From Saccharomyces paradoxus (lineage: Eukaryota > Ascomycota > Saccharomycetes > Saccharomycetales > Saccharomycetaceae): a stretch of DNA of 64,000 nucleotides. The notes below the pieces were generated by a model, which saw nothing but the letters and a program-made list of their open reading frames with translations, did no database searches and was not told where the DNA came from. How positions within the stretch are numbered: position 1 is the first letter of the stretch; every line of letters begins with the position of its first letter. The stretch lies in NCBI RefSeq assembly GCF_002079055.1, contig NC_047490.1, forward strand, positions 1,364,001 through 1,428,000. Reading direction: 5' to 3'. The position numbers and the translations under genes were made by a program. Shown here in pieces: positions 10,249 to 19,055 of this stretch.

Positions 10249-10656
10249 CTATTCGTGTCCTTGCTGCTCTTCCGTTAGACGCGCCTTACGAGAGGTGTAC
10301 AAAGAAGACACCCGCTGCTGTTCTTGCCACTCGCTCGTCAGTTTTGCCCTCAACGCTTCACATCTCTTGTCAATCTGGTCTTCCGGAAGCGATTCGTCCT
10401 CCTCTAGTCGATCCCGTAGCTCGCTAACTTGTACTTCGATCTCACGTTTCTCCATATGGGTCTCCATCTGTTTCTGCACAGCAAGAGGCCTGTTTGCCTT
10501 GTCGTGGCTGGCCTTTTTAATGGCATTTTGCCCCTGCTGCCGTTGCTGTTGACTACCCTGTAGTCTGCGCCTATTGTTGCTAGCAAGTGATCGCTGCACG
10601 TGGCCCGACGTAGATGACCCTTTTGCCGACTTGAGCCCTATTCCGTTGTACGACAT
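10249..10656 (-). CDS. CWC21: CWC21, spliceosome component (SRRM2/SRm300 homologue)
   Basis: A small protein of the activated spliceosome that contacts Prp8 and Snu114 and is the yeast relative of human SRRM2. It has 135 residues as in S. cerevisiae. The N-terminal segment (MSYNGIGL) is the conserved Prp8-facing peptide. A Gln/Arg-rich linker follows, then the cwf21 domain (about residues 50-105: a helical, charged segment with NAIKKASHDKANRPL and a coiled-coil-like stretch). The start ATG is at 10656. Its coding sequence contains a perfect CACGTG that is probably the distal Pho4 site of the downstream gene PHO8. Confidence 0.96.
   Translation of the reverse strand: MSYNGIGLKSAKGSSTSGHVQRSLASNNRRRLQGSQQQRQQGQNAIKKASHDKANRPLAVQKQMETHMEKREIEVQVSELRDRLEEDESLPEDQIDKRCEALRAKLTSEWQEQQRVSSLYTSRKARLTEEQQGHE
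10597..10602. promoter_or_regulatory. Pho4-type E-box CACGTG for PHO8, inside CWC21
   Basis: A perfect CACGTG lies 540 bp upstream of the PHO8 ATG. In S. cerevisiae the high-affinity Pho4 site UASp2 of PHO8 is at about -535, so position and sequence agree. The site falls within the CWC21 reading frame, so it is under both coding and regulatory constraint. Activity here is inferred. Confidence 0.75.
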
Positions 10657-10981
10657 AACCGAATGCTGGTGCAGTTCTTATTAAACGTCGAACAATAATG
10701 CACAGAGTTCTAGTTATGATTACACAGATTATAATACCACACTTATAGTGCCATTCTTGATTTTACTTGATTCTCCCTTTGCCTTTACCCGCACGCCTAA
10801 CACGTTTTATATATTTTTCTTCTTTACGATCTGCTACGCCTTTTTCTGGTAGGAAAAAAAGAAATTTGGTGAAAAAACCGTCAGAAAAGGAGATAATTTG
10901 CGATCAAAGTCGTTTATACGTTTTGAGAATCTGCGTTACTGAAGGTGCTATTGACATCTGCAAGCACTCACACTCGAAAGC
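10657..10981. other. Divergent promoter region CWC21/KRE2
   Basis: 325 bp. It contains the CACGTT element assigned to PHO8 (10801-10806), a TATA-like ttttatatattttt around 10804-10818, and A-rich tracts near KRE2. I see no ORF of interest. Confidence 0.6.
10801..10806. promoter_or_regulatory. Low-affinity Pho4-type site CACGTT for PHO8
   Basis: CACGTT lies 744 bp upstream of the PHO8 start. The known low-affinity site UASp1 of S. cerevisiae PHO8 is at about -736, so this is the likely counterpart. It sits beyond CWC21 in the CWC21/KRE2 gap. Confidence 0.55.
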
Positions 10982-12310
10982 ATGGCCCTCTTTCTCAGTA
11001 AGAGACTGTTGAGATATACAGTCATTGCCGGCACGGTTATTCTTCTACTGCTAACATTGAACTCCAATAGTAGCACTCAGCAATATATCCCAACTTCCTT
11101 ATCTTCTGCACTTGATTTTTCCTCAGGACCTATACTCCCTGAACAGCAGGCTATCTCTGAGGATACCGATGCTGAAAAATTAAGGCAACATGCTTTGAAT
11201 CCAGAAGCAGACGACGACTCTGAAGCCATGGATGAAGAATCCAAGGCTTTGAAGGCTGCTGCTGAACAGGCAGATGCCCCAATAGACGCTAAAACAACCA
11301 TGGATTACATTACTCCATCTTTCGCTAACAAAGGTGACAAACCAAAAGCTTGTTACGTCACTTTGGTGAGGAACTCCGAATTGAAAGGTTTGCTAAGCTC
11401 CATTAAGTATGTGGAAGACAAAATTAACAAGAAATTTCCATACCCCTGGGTTTTCTTAAACGATGAACCCTTTACCGAAGAGTTCAAGGCAGCGGTCACC
11501 AAAGCCGTTTCTTCTGAAGTTAAATTCGGTATTTTGCCCAAGGAACATTGGTCATATCCTGAATGGATTAACCAAACGAAAGCCGCTGAAGTCCGTGCAG
11601 ATGCTGCCAATCAGTACATATACGGTGGTTCCGAATCTTATAGACACATGTGTCGTTACCAATCTGGGTTTTTCTGGAGACATGAGTTATTAGACGAATA
11701 CGATTGGTACTGGCGTGTGGAACCAGACATCAAATTGTACTGTGATATTAATTATGACGTTTTCAAGTGGATGCAAGATAACGAAAAAGTTTACGGTTTT
11801 ACCGTTTCTATTCATGAATATTTAATAACTATCCCAACACTATGGGAAACATCTATGAACTTTATCAAAGAGAACCCGCAATACTTAGATGAGAATAACC
11901 TAATGAGTTTTCTTTCGAGCGATAACGGTAAAACATATAATCTGTGTCATTTCTGGTCGAATTTTGAAGTTGCAAACTTGAATTTGTGGAGATCGCCAGC
12001 ATACAGAAAGTATTTTGACACTTTGGATCATCAAGGTGGATTTTTCTACGAAAGATGGGGTGATGCACCCGTTCATTCTATTGCCGCCGCTTTGTTTTTG
12101 CCCAAGGATAAAATCCATTATTTCTCAGATATCGGTTACCATCACCCACCTTATGATAATTGCCCATTGGACAAAGAGGTCTATAACAGTAACAACTGTG
12201 AATGTGACCAAGGTAATGATTTCACTTTCCAAGGTTACTCTTGTGGTAAGGAATATTATGATGCTCAAGGATTGGTAAAACCAAAAAATTGGAAAAAATT
12301 CCGTGAGTAG
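10982..12310 (+). CDS. KRE2: KRE2/MNT1, Golgi alpha-1,2-mannosyltransferase
   Basis: A GDP-mannose-dependent alpha-1,2-mannosyltransferase (family GT15) that adds the third mannose on O-linked chains and also acts on N-glycans in the medial Golgi. It has 442 residues as in S. cerevisiae. It is a type II protein: a short basic tail, one signal anchor (about residues 12-27), an acidic Ala/Glu-rich stem to about residue 120, then the catalytic domain. The domain holds the metal-binding YWRVEPDIKLYCD block, NLCHFWSNFEV with the conserved acidic residue, and several Cys in the C-terminal CDQGNDFTFQGYSCG segment. The start is the first ATG at 10982. Confidence 0.98.
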   Translation: MALFLSKRLLRYTVIAGTVILLLLTLNSNSSTQQYIPTSLSSALDFSSGPILPEQQAISEDTDAEKLRQHALNPEADDDSEAMDEESKALKAAAEQADAPIDAKTTMDYITPSFANKGDKPKACYVTLVRNSELKGLLSSIKYVEDKINKKFPYPWVFLNDEPFTEEFKAAVTKAVSSEVKFGILPKEHWSYPEWINQTKAAEVRADAANQYIYGGSESYRHMCRYQSGFFWRHELLDEYDWYWRVEPDIKLYCDINYDVFKWMQDNEKVYGFTVSIHEYLITIPTLWETSMNFIKENPQYLDENNLMSFLSSDNGKTYNLCHFWSNFEVANLNLWRSPAYRKYFDTLDHQGGFFYERWGDAPVHSIAAALFLPKDKIHYFSDIGYHHPPYDNCPLDKEVYNSNNCECDQGNDFTFQGYSCGKEYYDAQGLVKPKNWKKFRE

Positions 12311-12598
12311 AAATTTCTGGATATTGTTTCTTGGTTTTAACTTTATACTATCTCATTTATTTCATTTCATTTTATTTTTATAGTCGGTTAAGTGTACATA
12401 GGACTGCGTATAAGATACATAAGTAAGGCTATCCATATGTTTTTTTTTTGAAGAATTGAATGTTTTTATTCTCATTAGCGTATTCCGAGAATAGTTCGAA
12501 AAATTGTTAAGGTAAATCAAAAGTTTTACGAGTGAGAGAAAAGAGGGATATGCTATGAGCAATAAAAGTGTAAGAAAATTAGTCAAGTGTATAGGACG

Positions 12599-14524
12599 AT
12601 GGATGTACTTAAGGAAGTATTGTCGCTAGACCAAGCCAAATTTGACCAGCTGAAGGAAACGAGCCAAAATGAAACAGATAAAACTAATGATCCTTTTGAA
12701 AACTATTTGAAGGATTGTAAATTCAAAGCGCCTTCAAACCAAGACCAATCACCATTTGCCAAACTGAAATCATTGCAGGAAACGCATTCTAACAATGAAA
12801 CGGCTATTAATAAAATTATTCCTCAATTGATTGATTATTTAACCGAATTTACTAATAGATTATCAAACTACACACAAGATTTAGACTTTATTAAAAAAAA
12901 GTCCAACGAATTACAGTCATTACTCGAATATAACTCCACTAAACTGGCACATATCTCTCCCATGGTCAATGACTTGATGATTCCTCCCGAACTCATTGAT
13001 GACATCGTTAAAGGGAAGATCAATGAAAACTGGCAAGATAATATAACATTCATAGCAGATAAAGAAGAAATTTATGACAAGTATAGGTACAATAATGTTG
13101 ACCATGATCACAAGGACACAGAAAACTCGGCAGTGATAGCACCCAAGGATTTTGATAAATTGTGTCAACTCTTGGATATCCTAAAAAATGTTATTCTAGA
13201 AAGATCGAAAAGACTTATTATCTCAAAAATCAAAACTTTAAGAAGTCATCATCCAGTACCATCACAGAGGATACAAACAAAATTATTAAAAGTTCAAAAA
13301 ATTTTCCCCTTCATAAGGGATAATAATCTCTCATTAGCCCTTGAGTTAAGACAGGCATATTGTTATACTATGAAATGGTATTATAGAGAATATTTCTCAA
13401 GGTATATCAGGTCACTGACTATTTTACAATTTCAACAAATTGATTCCCAATTTGCATTAGGTAATGGGCTTTCGACAACATCAGTGGGTGGGTTTAGCAA
13501 TTCCCCCTCCTTGTTTTTCTCAAATTACTTAACTACATCTGCTTCAAATGCTTTCTATAATAAACTCCCTGTGACAGATGAGGAAGTTGATAGATATTTT
13601 CAGATAAAGAAAAGATTAAACATTCTAACGCAAGAAGATAATACAGTAATGGTATCTCAAATTGCTGAAAATAACACAGCCAAGAACTATATTGAAATTG
13701 GATTTAAAAATTTAAACCTAGCCATTCTAGATAACTGTACGGTGGAGTACCACTTTTTAAAAGATTTTTTCGCTATGAATGGTGAAAATTTTGAGGAAAT
13801 TAATGGTTTATTGGAACAAATATTTCAACCAACGTTTGATGAGGCGACAGCATACACTCAGCAGCTAATTCAATATAATTATGATATTTTTGGTGTACTC
13901 ATAAGTATTCGTGTGGCTAATCAATTACAATTTGAATCCGAAAGAAGAGGAATACCGTCTATGTTTGATACTTTCTTAAATGGTCAATTAATTCAATTAT
14001 GGCCTCGATTTCAGCAATTAGTAGATTTTCAATGCGAAAGCTTACGTAAAGCGGCGATAACTACAAACGTGGCAAAATATGCTGGCAGCTCAACCACATC
14101 CAATAATAGTCCTTTGACTTCACCGCATGAATTAACCGTACAGTTTGGTAAGTTTTTGTCAAGTTTCTTGACATTGGCAATAACACATAAGCAGGCCATT
14201 GACGAAAGATCTGAACCGTTATACAATTCCATCATTAGGCTCAGAAATGATTTTGAAACAGTTATGACAAAGTGCAGTAAAAAGACTAAATCACCTGAAA
14301 GATTTCTGACCACAAATTACATGTATTTATACAATAATTTACAGCAATTGCACCTGCACCTAAATATAAGCAATTCAGATGCACAAAACCACAATTTTGA
14401 TTCTGCAGAAAATGTTAGCACGAAGGCTACAGATGATGACGAAAATGATTCAAGCGTGCCGCTAATAATCAGAGAAACAGAGAGTCATTTCAAAACTTTA
14501 GTTGAAGCCTTTACCAGAAGCTGA
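12599..14524 (+). CDS. VPS52: VPS52, GARP tethering complex subunit
   Basis: A subunit of the Golgi-associated retrograde protein complex (Vps51-54), which tethers endosome-derived vesicles at the late Golgi. It has 641 residues, equal to S. cerevisiae. The N-terminal half holds coiled-coil segments (about residues 65-130, for example LDFIKKKSNELQSLLEYN) used for complex assembly. The rest is the helical Vps52/Sac2 domain. The open frame begins four codons upstream at a non-ATG; the true ATG is at 12599. Two upstream ATGs (12550 and 12555), the second opening a frame that overlaps this start, lie just 5'. It is convergent with VPS72. Confidence 0.97.
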   Translation: MDVLKEVLSLDQAKFDQLKETSQNETDKTNDPFENYLKDCKFKAPSNQDQSPFAKLKSLQETHSNNETAINKIIPQLIDYLTEFTNRLSNYTQDLDFIKKKSNELQSLLEYNSTKLAHISPMVNDLMIPPELIDDIVKGKINENWQDNITFIADKEEIYDKYRYNNVDHDHKDTENSAVIAPKDFDKLCQLLDILKNVILERSKRLIISKIKTLRSHHPVPSQRIQTKLLKVQKIFPFIRDNNLSLALELRQAYCYTMKWYYREYFSRYIRSLTILQFQQIDSQFALGNGLSTTSVGGFSNSPSLFFSNYLTTSASNAFYNKLPVTDEEVDRYFQIKKRLNILTQEDNTVMVSQIAENNTAKNYIEIGFKNLNLAILDNCTVEYHFLKDFFAMNGENFEEINGLLEQIFQPTFDEATAYTQQLIQYNYDIFGVLISIRVANQLQFESERRGIPSMFDTFLNGQLIQLWPRFQQLVDFQCESLRKAAITTNVAKYAGSSTTSNNSPLTSPHELTVQFGKFLSSFLTLAITHKQAIDERSEPLYNSIIRLRNDFETVMTKCSKKTKSPERFLTTNYMYLYNNLQQLHLHLNISNSDAQNHNFDSAENVSTKATDDDENDSSVPLIIRETESHFKTLVEAFTRS

Positions 14525-14659
14525 TGAAAATAAGAACCGCATGCGACACGGCGCATGTAGAATATATTCTTATGTAAACTGATCTATGTGATTACGTATA
14601 ATATGTAGAATATAGTCAAGCGTTTAACGATCAACCATCATATGTGTAGTCTACCTCGA

Positions 14660-17062
14660 TTAAAATCCTTCAGGAACACCCTTTGCAGGTCTTTGATCTA
14701 GATCAAGGTAAATACCACCATTTTTGAACCCAAACCATTTGAACCTTACCTGATCAGTACTATCCTCATCTGTCGTTTCACCACGCCTGATATCTGTCCT
14801 TCCCTCTTCCCTAGAGATGGGATCTTGAATCTGCTGAATGATTTTATAAGCTTCCACATCAGAATACGGCACACCAGTTCTTGGATCAAAGTACTGACAT
14901 TCCTTATTTGTAATTAAACATTTTTTTCTTATACCATTGGCTAAGAAAACACCTGTTGGAGGTTGTGTTTTGATTTTAATTTCCAAATCCTTATTTGTCT
15001 CTGTATTGATTTGATGAACGATTTTCTTATCGTATTCACCAAAAGATGGAAAATTTGCTAGAGCTGATAAATCAAGAGATATATCTACGGTAGAAGACGA
15101 TACTGAAGACTGAGATGGTGACGGTAAAATGGAGTGGAAAACAGTTTTCATATCTTGTGGACGCTGAGTGGCGGATAATCCATTTGTGTAAGCCCACTGA
15201 TCACCAAATAAATTTGTATTAAAATCTTTTAAATTCGGCGGCGTATTAGGAAAATCATAAAGTGTGACAAAGTTTCTGGAGGTTAATTGTTCAGGTCCTT
15301 CGTAGATAGGTGTTGGTAAAGAATCCTCCGTGGAAGATTCATTCATGTTAGCTGTGGTTTTTTTTGAAGGTGACTCTTCAGTGTCAATTATGGCCACTTG
15401 CGGATGATCTGTGAACGTAACTTGTTTTGAAGCAGTAGTAGCAGTATTGCTCTCGATCTCTCGGGGTGTATTATGAGGAAAGTTCTTGGTGTCTTCAATT
15501 TTCACACCAGGTTCAATATCTTCTTTAATATCTGTATCCTTAGAGATCAACATAGTATCTTCAGTGCCAGTAGAGTTTAACGGCGGAGGTGTTGCTGACT
15601 CATCACTTTGTGAGATCGCTTGGCCAGCAGGTGATGATTCTTTAAAAGAATTTTCTTTATTCTTTAGAGCACTTGTCAATTCATCTTTTATTTCTTTACT
15701 CTGTAAATTTTGTATTGGCTCGCTTACATTGGTGATTTTCTGCTTGGCATCTGTTATATCTTCTTGTGATTGGCCGTTGGAAGCCTCATCAACGGTATTC
15801 TGGTTGTCTGCATTTTCATTCAATGTGACATCAGGTAATGGTGTTGGCTTTAGCTCCTCTGGGTTTACAGTTTTTACCACTGCATCTGGACTCCATCCTT
15901 CTTCAACCGTATCATTAGTAGAATCTTTTCCAACTTCAAACATTTCTTGGTTGTGTACGGTGGAAGAATTTTCCTCCGCAGGATTTACACTATCGTCGTT
16001 CCTTGTTGATCCCTCTCTTTCCTCCTTTTTATCGTCTGATGTATCCTGCTGACAGAGATTTAGTTTCTTCTTTGACTTCCTAGGATATTTCTTCTTTTTC
16101 TTGTCACGTTTACTCAATTGTTCCTGCCAGTATTTACGATCATCTAATTCCATTGCTGGGGTCATTAGCCATGCAGTAGACAAAAATTGTAGTATAGTTT
16201 CATTTGGCTGGAATTTCAGTTTTTGTCTTTTCTGTAAAGCTAAACGATTCTCTTTCTTCCAAACTTCTTGTTCCTTGAACTTATCTAGTGACAAAATATT
16301 CAGCTTCTCAGTCTCCTTGGCAATTCTTAATCTCTCTTCTTGAGTCAACATATGCTGAGACTCCTTCTCTTTGTGCTTCCTTATTCTTTCTTGTATAACT
16401 TTTCTCTTTTTCTCAGCTTTAGACAATTTCTCATAAACTTTCATTGTATTTTCCATTACTGATGATCTTTTAGAAGTTCTCCTAGTGTTTAACAGTAAAG
16501 TCTCTGCATTCAATTGTTCATGGCTATGGTGTGATCTTGGTGCAGCATCCCCTTTTATCGACTTAGGTTTGGGCTTTTGCTTTTTGATTATTACGGGACC
16601 CTTCTGTAATTTCTTGTTTCTTTTTTTTCTTGAGAGTAGCTCTTGTCTTCGTATTTCCCTTTCCTCTGCATCTTCATCATTTTCGTTGCTGGAATTTTCA
16701 GATTCGCTACTGCTGAACATTAAATCATCAGCTACTTGCTCACTTGAAACCTGAGAGTGTTCTCTTGTTATGCTTTGGGTCTCATCGTCTTCTTCTTCTT
16801 CCCCTTCATCATTATCATCTTTTGCCATTACTTCAAAATCTTCATCATCCTCATCTTCCTGAAACAACAGTCCGATTTCGTCTTCATCATCATCGTCACC
16901 GTTCTTGTAAGAAGAAAGTTGTCTTTTGGTGGATTCTATATCCCTCAGTTCCTGTTCCAATAGTTTCTGTAATTTATTACCGGCATTGGACCTCCTCGAT
17001 CGTGTTTGTATAATAAACTCCGTGTTGTAATCTAGACCATTATCATCACCTTCATCGCTCAT
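14660..17062 (-). CDS. VPS72: VPS72/SWC2, Htz1-binding subunit of SWR1 complex
   Basis: The SWR1 chromatin remodeller uses this subunit to bind H2A.Z (Htz1)-H2B and free DNA at promoters. It has 800 residues (795 in S. cerevisiae as I recall). The N-terminal YL1 domain starts RSRRSNAGNKLQKLLEQEL and carries long acidic runs (about residues 55-130) that bind histone dimers. A basic, helical stretch (about 150-300) follows, then a long Ser/Thr/Glu-rich disordered middle. The C-terminal YL1_C module contains CLITNKECQYFDPRTGVPY. The start is an ATG at 17062. The length difference from S288C lies in the low-complexity middle, as far as I can judge. Confidence 0.96.
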   Translation of the reverse strand: MSDEGDDNGLDYNTEFIIQTRSRRSNAGNKLQKLLEQELRDIESTKRQLSSYKNGDDDDEDEIGLLFQEDEDDEDFEVMAKDDNDEGEEEEDDETQSITREHSQVSSEQVADDLMFSSSESENSSNENDEDAEEREIRRQELLSRKKRNKKLQKGPVIIKKQKPKPKSIKGDAAPRSHHSHEQLNAETLLLNTRRTSKRSSVMENTMKVYEKLSKAEKKRKVIQERIRKHKEKESQHMLTQEERLRIAKETEKLNILSLDKFKEQEVWKKENRLALQKRQKLKFQPNETILQFLSTAWLMTPAMELDDRKYWQEQLSKRDKKKKKYPRKSKKKLNLCQQDTSDDKKEEREGSTRNDDSVNPAEENSSTVHNQEMFEVGKDSTNDTVEEGWSPDAVVKTVNPEELKPTPLPDVTLNENADNQNTVDEASNGQSQEDITDAKQKITNVSEPIQNLQSKEIKDELTSALKNKENSFKESSPAGQAISQSDESATPPPLNSTGTEDTMLISKDTDIKEDIEPGVKIEDTKNFPHNTPREIESNTATTASKQVTFTDHPQVAIIDTEESPSKKTTANMNESSTEDSLPTPIYEGPEQLTSRNFVTLYDFPNTPPNLKDFNTNLFGDQWAYTNGLSATQRPQDMKTVFHSILPSPSQSSVSSSTVDISLDLSALANFPSFGEYDKKIVHQINTETNKDLEIKIKTQPPTGVFLANGIRKKCLITNKECQYFDPRTGVPYSDVEAYKIIQQIQDPISREEGRTDIRRGETTDEDSTDQVRFKWFGFKNGGIYLDLDQRPAKGVPEGF

Positions 17063-17281
17063 CGTAACTTATCAATCCTCTTTGGTTTCACTTTCCTATG
17101 TATTCATTTATCTATATAGTACTTTCAGCTTATTGCTTTTTCTACGTGAGTTTTCTAGGAAAAAAAGAAAATCACCAAAACCTAAAGAAAGGTACGTACT
17201 TTGCTTACCATTAAAGAAAATATAAAGAAAAAGGGAGAAGAGAGGTGAAATGTATGTATGTAACTTTGTCTGCTTTTCTTT

Positions 17282-17971
17282 TCATTGAGCGCTCTCTAAA
17301 GCTTTATTTTTATCTTCAGTATCCAAGTTTGGCTCTTCATCAATAAAAGCCGGTGGCGCATTCGCACCTAGTAGGTAATTGGGCATATCGTTACCTAATG
17401 AGTTCTCGCTCGTCTGCAAAGTGAAATCTTCTTGTGCCAGAGCGTCCAGTTCTGCATCCAGTTCTGCATCACTAATGTCGTCAAGCTCGCCATTACTGTT
17501 ATTCATTGCCAACACTTCTTGTAGCTCATCACCTTGTTCTATTAAATCCAGCATTTCATCCTGCATATCCTGTAGTTTGTCAATATTTATCTTGCCGTAC
17601 TGGGCCTTCATAGCATTATTAGTTTGCTTTAATGCGTTTATGGTGATCATTGTGTTTTGCAAATTATCATTTGTTAACTGGGCTTGCGTCATGGACCAAG
17701 ATTGAGAATCCAAAGAATCCTTCATATTTTCCAACTGTTTACGTTTGTTTAGAATCTTCAAAGCCTGTTTTCTTAATGACGGTTGCTTATTGTTTGATCT
17801 TTGTAAATTCTTTTGAATATTTTGCAGCTGGAAGTTCAACTGGGCGATTTGAGTGTCTAATTGGGATATCCTGTTCGATAATGACTGTTGGGCCTGATTC
17901 ATGGATTGGTTCGACTCTTGTAAGAGTTGGTCATGGCTTTTCTTGTTTCCATATCCGAAAATCCTATTCAT
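17282..17971 (-). CDS. VPS60: VPS60/MOS10, ESCRT-III (SNF7 family) protein
   Basis: An accessory ESCRT-III protein (CHMP5 homologue) that works with Vta1 and Vps4 in multivesicular body formation. It has 229 residues as in S. cerevisiae. The fold follows the Snf7 pattern: a basic N-terminal half with coiled coils (about residues 20-100, SLSNRISQLDTQIAQLNFQLQ) and an acidic C-terminal half (about 130-229; ELDDISDAELDAELDALAQED), with a probable Vta1-binding helix there. The start is the ATG ending at 17971. VPS72 lies upstream on the same strand, 219 bp away. Confidence 0.97.
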   Translation of the reverse strand: MNRIFGYGNKKSHDQLLQESNQSMNQAQQSLSNRISQLDTQIAQLNFQLQNIQKNLQRSNNKQPSLRKQALKILNKRKQLENMKDSLDSQSWSMTQAQLTNDNLQNTMITINALKQTNNAMKAQYGKINIDKLQDMQDEMLDLIEQGDELQEVLAMNNSNGELDDISDAELDAELDALAQEDFTLQTSENSLGNDMPNYLLGANAPPAFIDEEPNLDTEDKNKALESAQ

Positions 17972-18222
17972 TATTGCCTTGGAGAGTTTCTAGGTGTGGT
18001 CTCAATAAACTATACCTTACTCCTTTTATATTCTTTCGTAAGACTACTTTTTTTAGATGTGCTTTTTCTCTTGTTCAAAATCCCACATTTTTGTATGGCT
18101 GAAAAAGAAGAACAGGAAAGAGAAAGGTCAACAAGCAAAAGATATATACAAAGTTACAAATATATACATATATACGTGTGTATCTGTTGTGTCTGTGTGG
18201 ATAGAGAAAAATGTTCACGCGA

Positions 18223-18849
18223 TTATTTCTTCAAATATTGGGCCAATTCTTCGATGGAAATCAAAGGAATGCCATGTTTCTTACCAAATGCTTGACAGTC
18301 TTTTAGTCTCATCATCGTTCCCTGTTCGTCGTCATTGACCAATTCACCAATAACAGCCACCGGGCTTAGTGCGCTTAGTTTACACAGATCGACACCGGCC
18401 TCAGTGTGGCCTCTTCTCTGTAAAACACCGCCATCAGCGGCTCTCAAGGGACAGATGTGCCCTGGTTTTAAAAAAGATTTTGGCGTAGAGGAAGAGTCCG
18501 CAAGGGCCTTACAAGTCAACGACCTGTCATAAGCGGAAATACCTGTGGTGGTACCCTGGGCTACATCTACTGTTATTGTGTATGCAGTTCCATGCCTGTC
18601 GTCGTCATTGGATTCGAACTTCATGCCTGTTCTTAGTAGTGGGAGGTCCAGTTTATCAGCAATGGTATTCGTCATGGGAGCACAGACGTAGCCTGAAGAG
18701 TGGCGTACGAGGAAGGCCATCTGCTCGGTACTGATATTTTCAGCAGCGCAAATAAGGTCACCTTCGTTTTCACGACCGGCATCGTCCATAACAATTACGA
18801 ACTTATTCTGCTTAAAGTGTTCTACAGCTTGATCAATTGGTGTAAACAT
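18223..18849 (-). CDS. RIB3: RIB3, 3,4-dihydroxy-2-butanone-4-phosphate synthase
   Basis: The enzyme makes L-3,4-dihydroxy-2-butanone 4-phosphate and formate from ribulose 5-phosphate, giving the four-carbon unit of riboflavin. A separate role in mitochondrial respiration has been described for the yeast protein. It has 208 residues from the ATG at 18849, as in S. cerevisiae. Active-site acids are in MDDAGRENEGDLICAAEN (about 21-38). Substrate-binding motifs include RHGTAYT and RRGHTEAGVDLC. An in-frame ATG at 18921 would add 24 Lys-rich residues with no intervening stop. I keep the conserved start but flag the alternative. Confidence 0.97.
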   Translation of the reverse strand: MFTPIDQAVEHFKQNKFVIVMDDAGRENEGDLICAAENISTEQMAFLVRHSSGYVCAPMTNTIADKLDLPLLRTGMKFESNDDDRHGTAYTITVDVAQGTTTGISAYDRSLTCKALADSSSTPKSFLKPGHICPLRAADGGVLQRRGHTEAGVDLCKLSALSPVAVIGELVNDDEQGTMMRLKDCQAFGKKHGIPLISIEELAQYLKK

Positions 18850-19055
18850 TTTGATGAGTGCTTTTTCTTCTTTTCTTTTTTTATCTTTTGGTATTTTGCT
18901 TTTGTTGGAGATATTTACCATTCACCTGACATATATACGCCAATGAAATTTTCACAATAGCACATACATTAATAATAGCCTTGGTTTTTTCCTTCAATTC
19001 TCGCTAAGAAATTACTCATCAGGCAATAACGGCGCTCACCCGCCTCGCAGCGGCG

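Noticed and set aside
10139-10552. 137-codon plus-strand ORF antisense to CWC21
   Set aside because: Ser/Cys/Arg-rich composition is the mirror of CWC21's charged codons; CWC21 on the other strand is the conserved protein.
15486-16052. 188-codon plus-strand ORF antisense to VPS72
   Set aside because: Its Ser/Phe/Val-rich composition is what Glu/Lys/Asp-rich VPS72 codons give on the reverse strand.
18849-18921. Longer RIB3 as the main gene model
   Set aside because: The conserved enzyme starts at 18849 and the known orthologue has 208 residues; the longer form is kept only as a finding.
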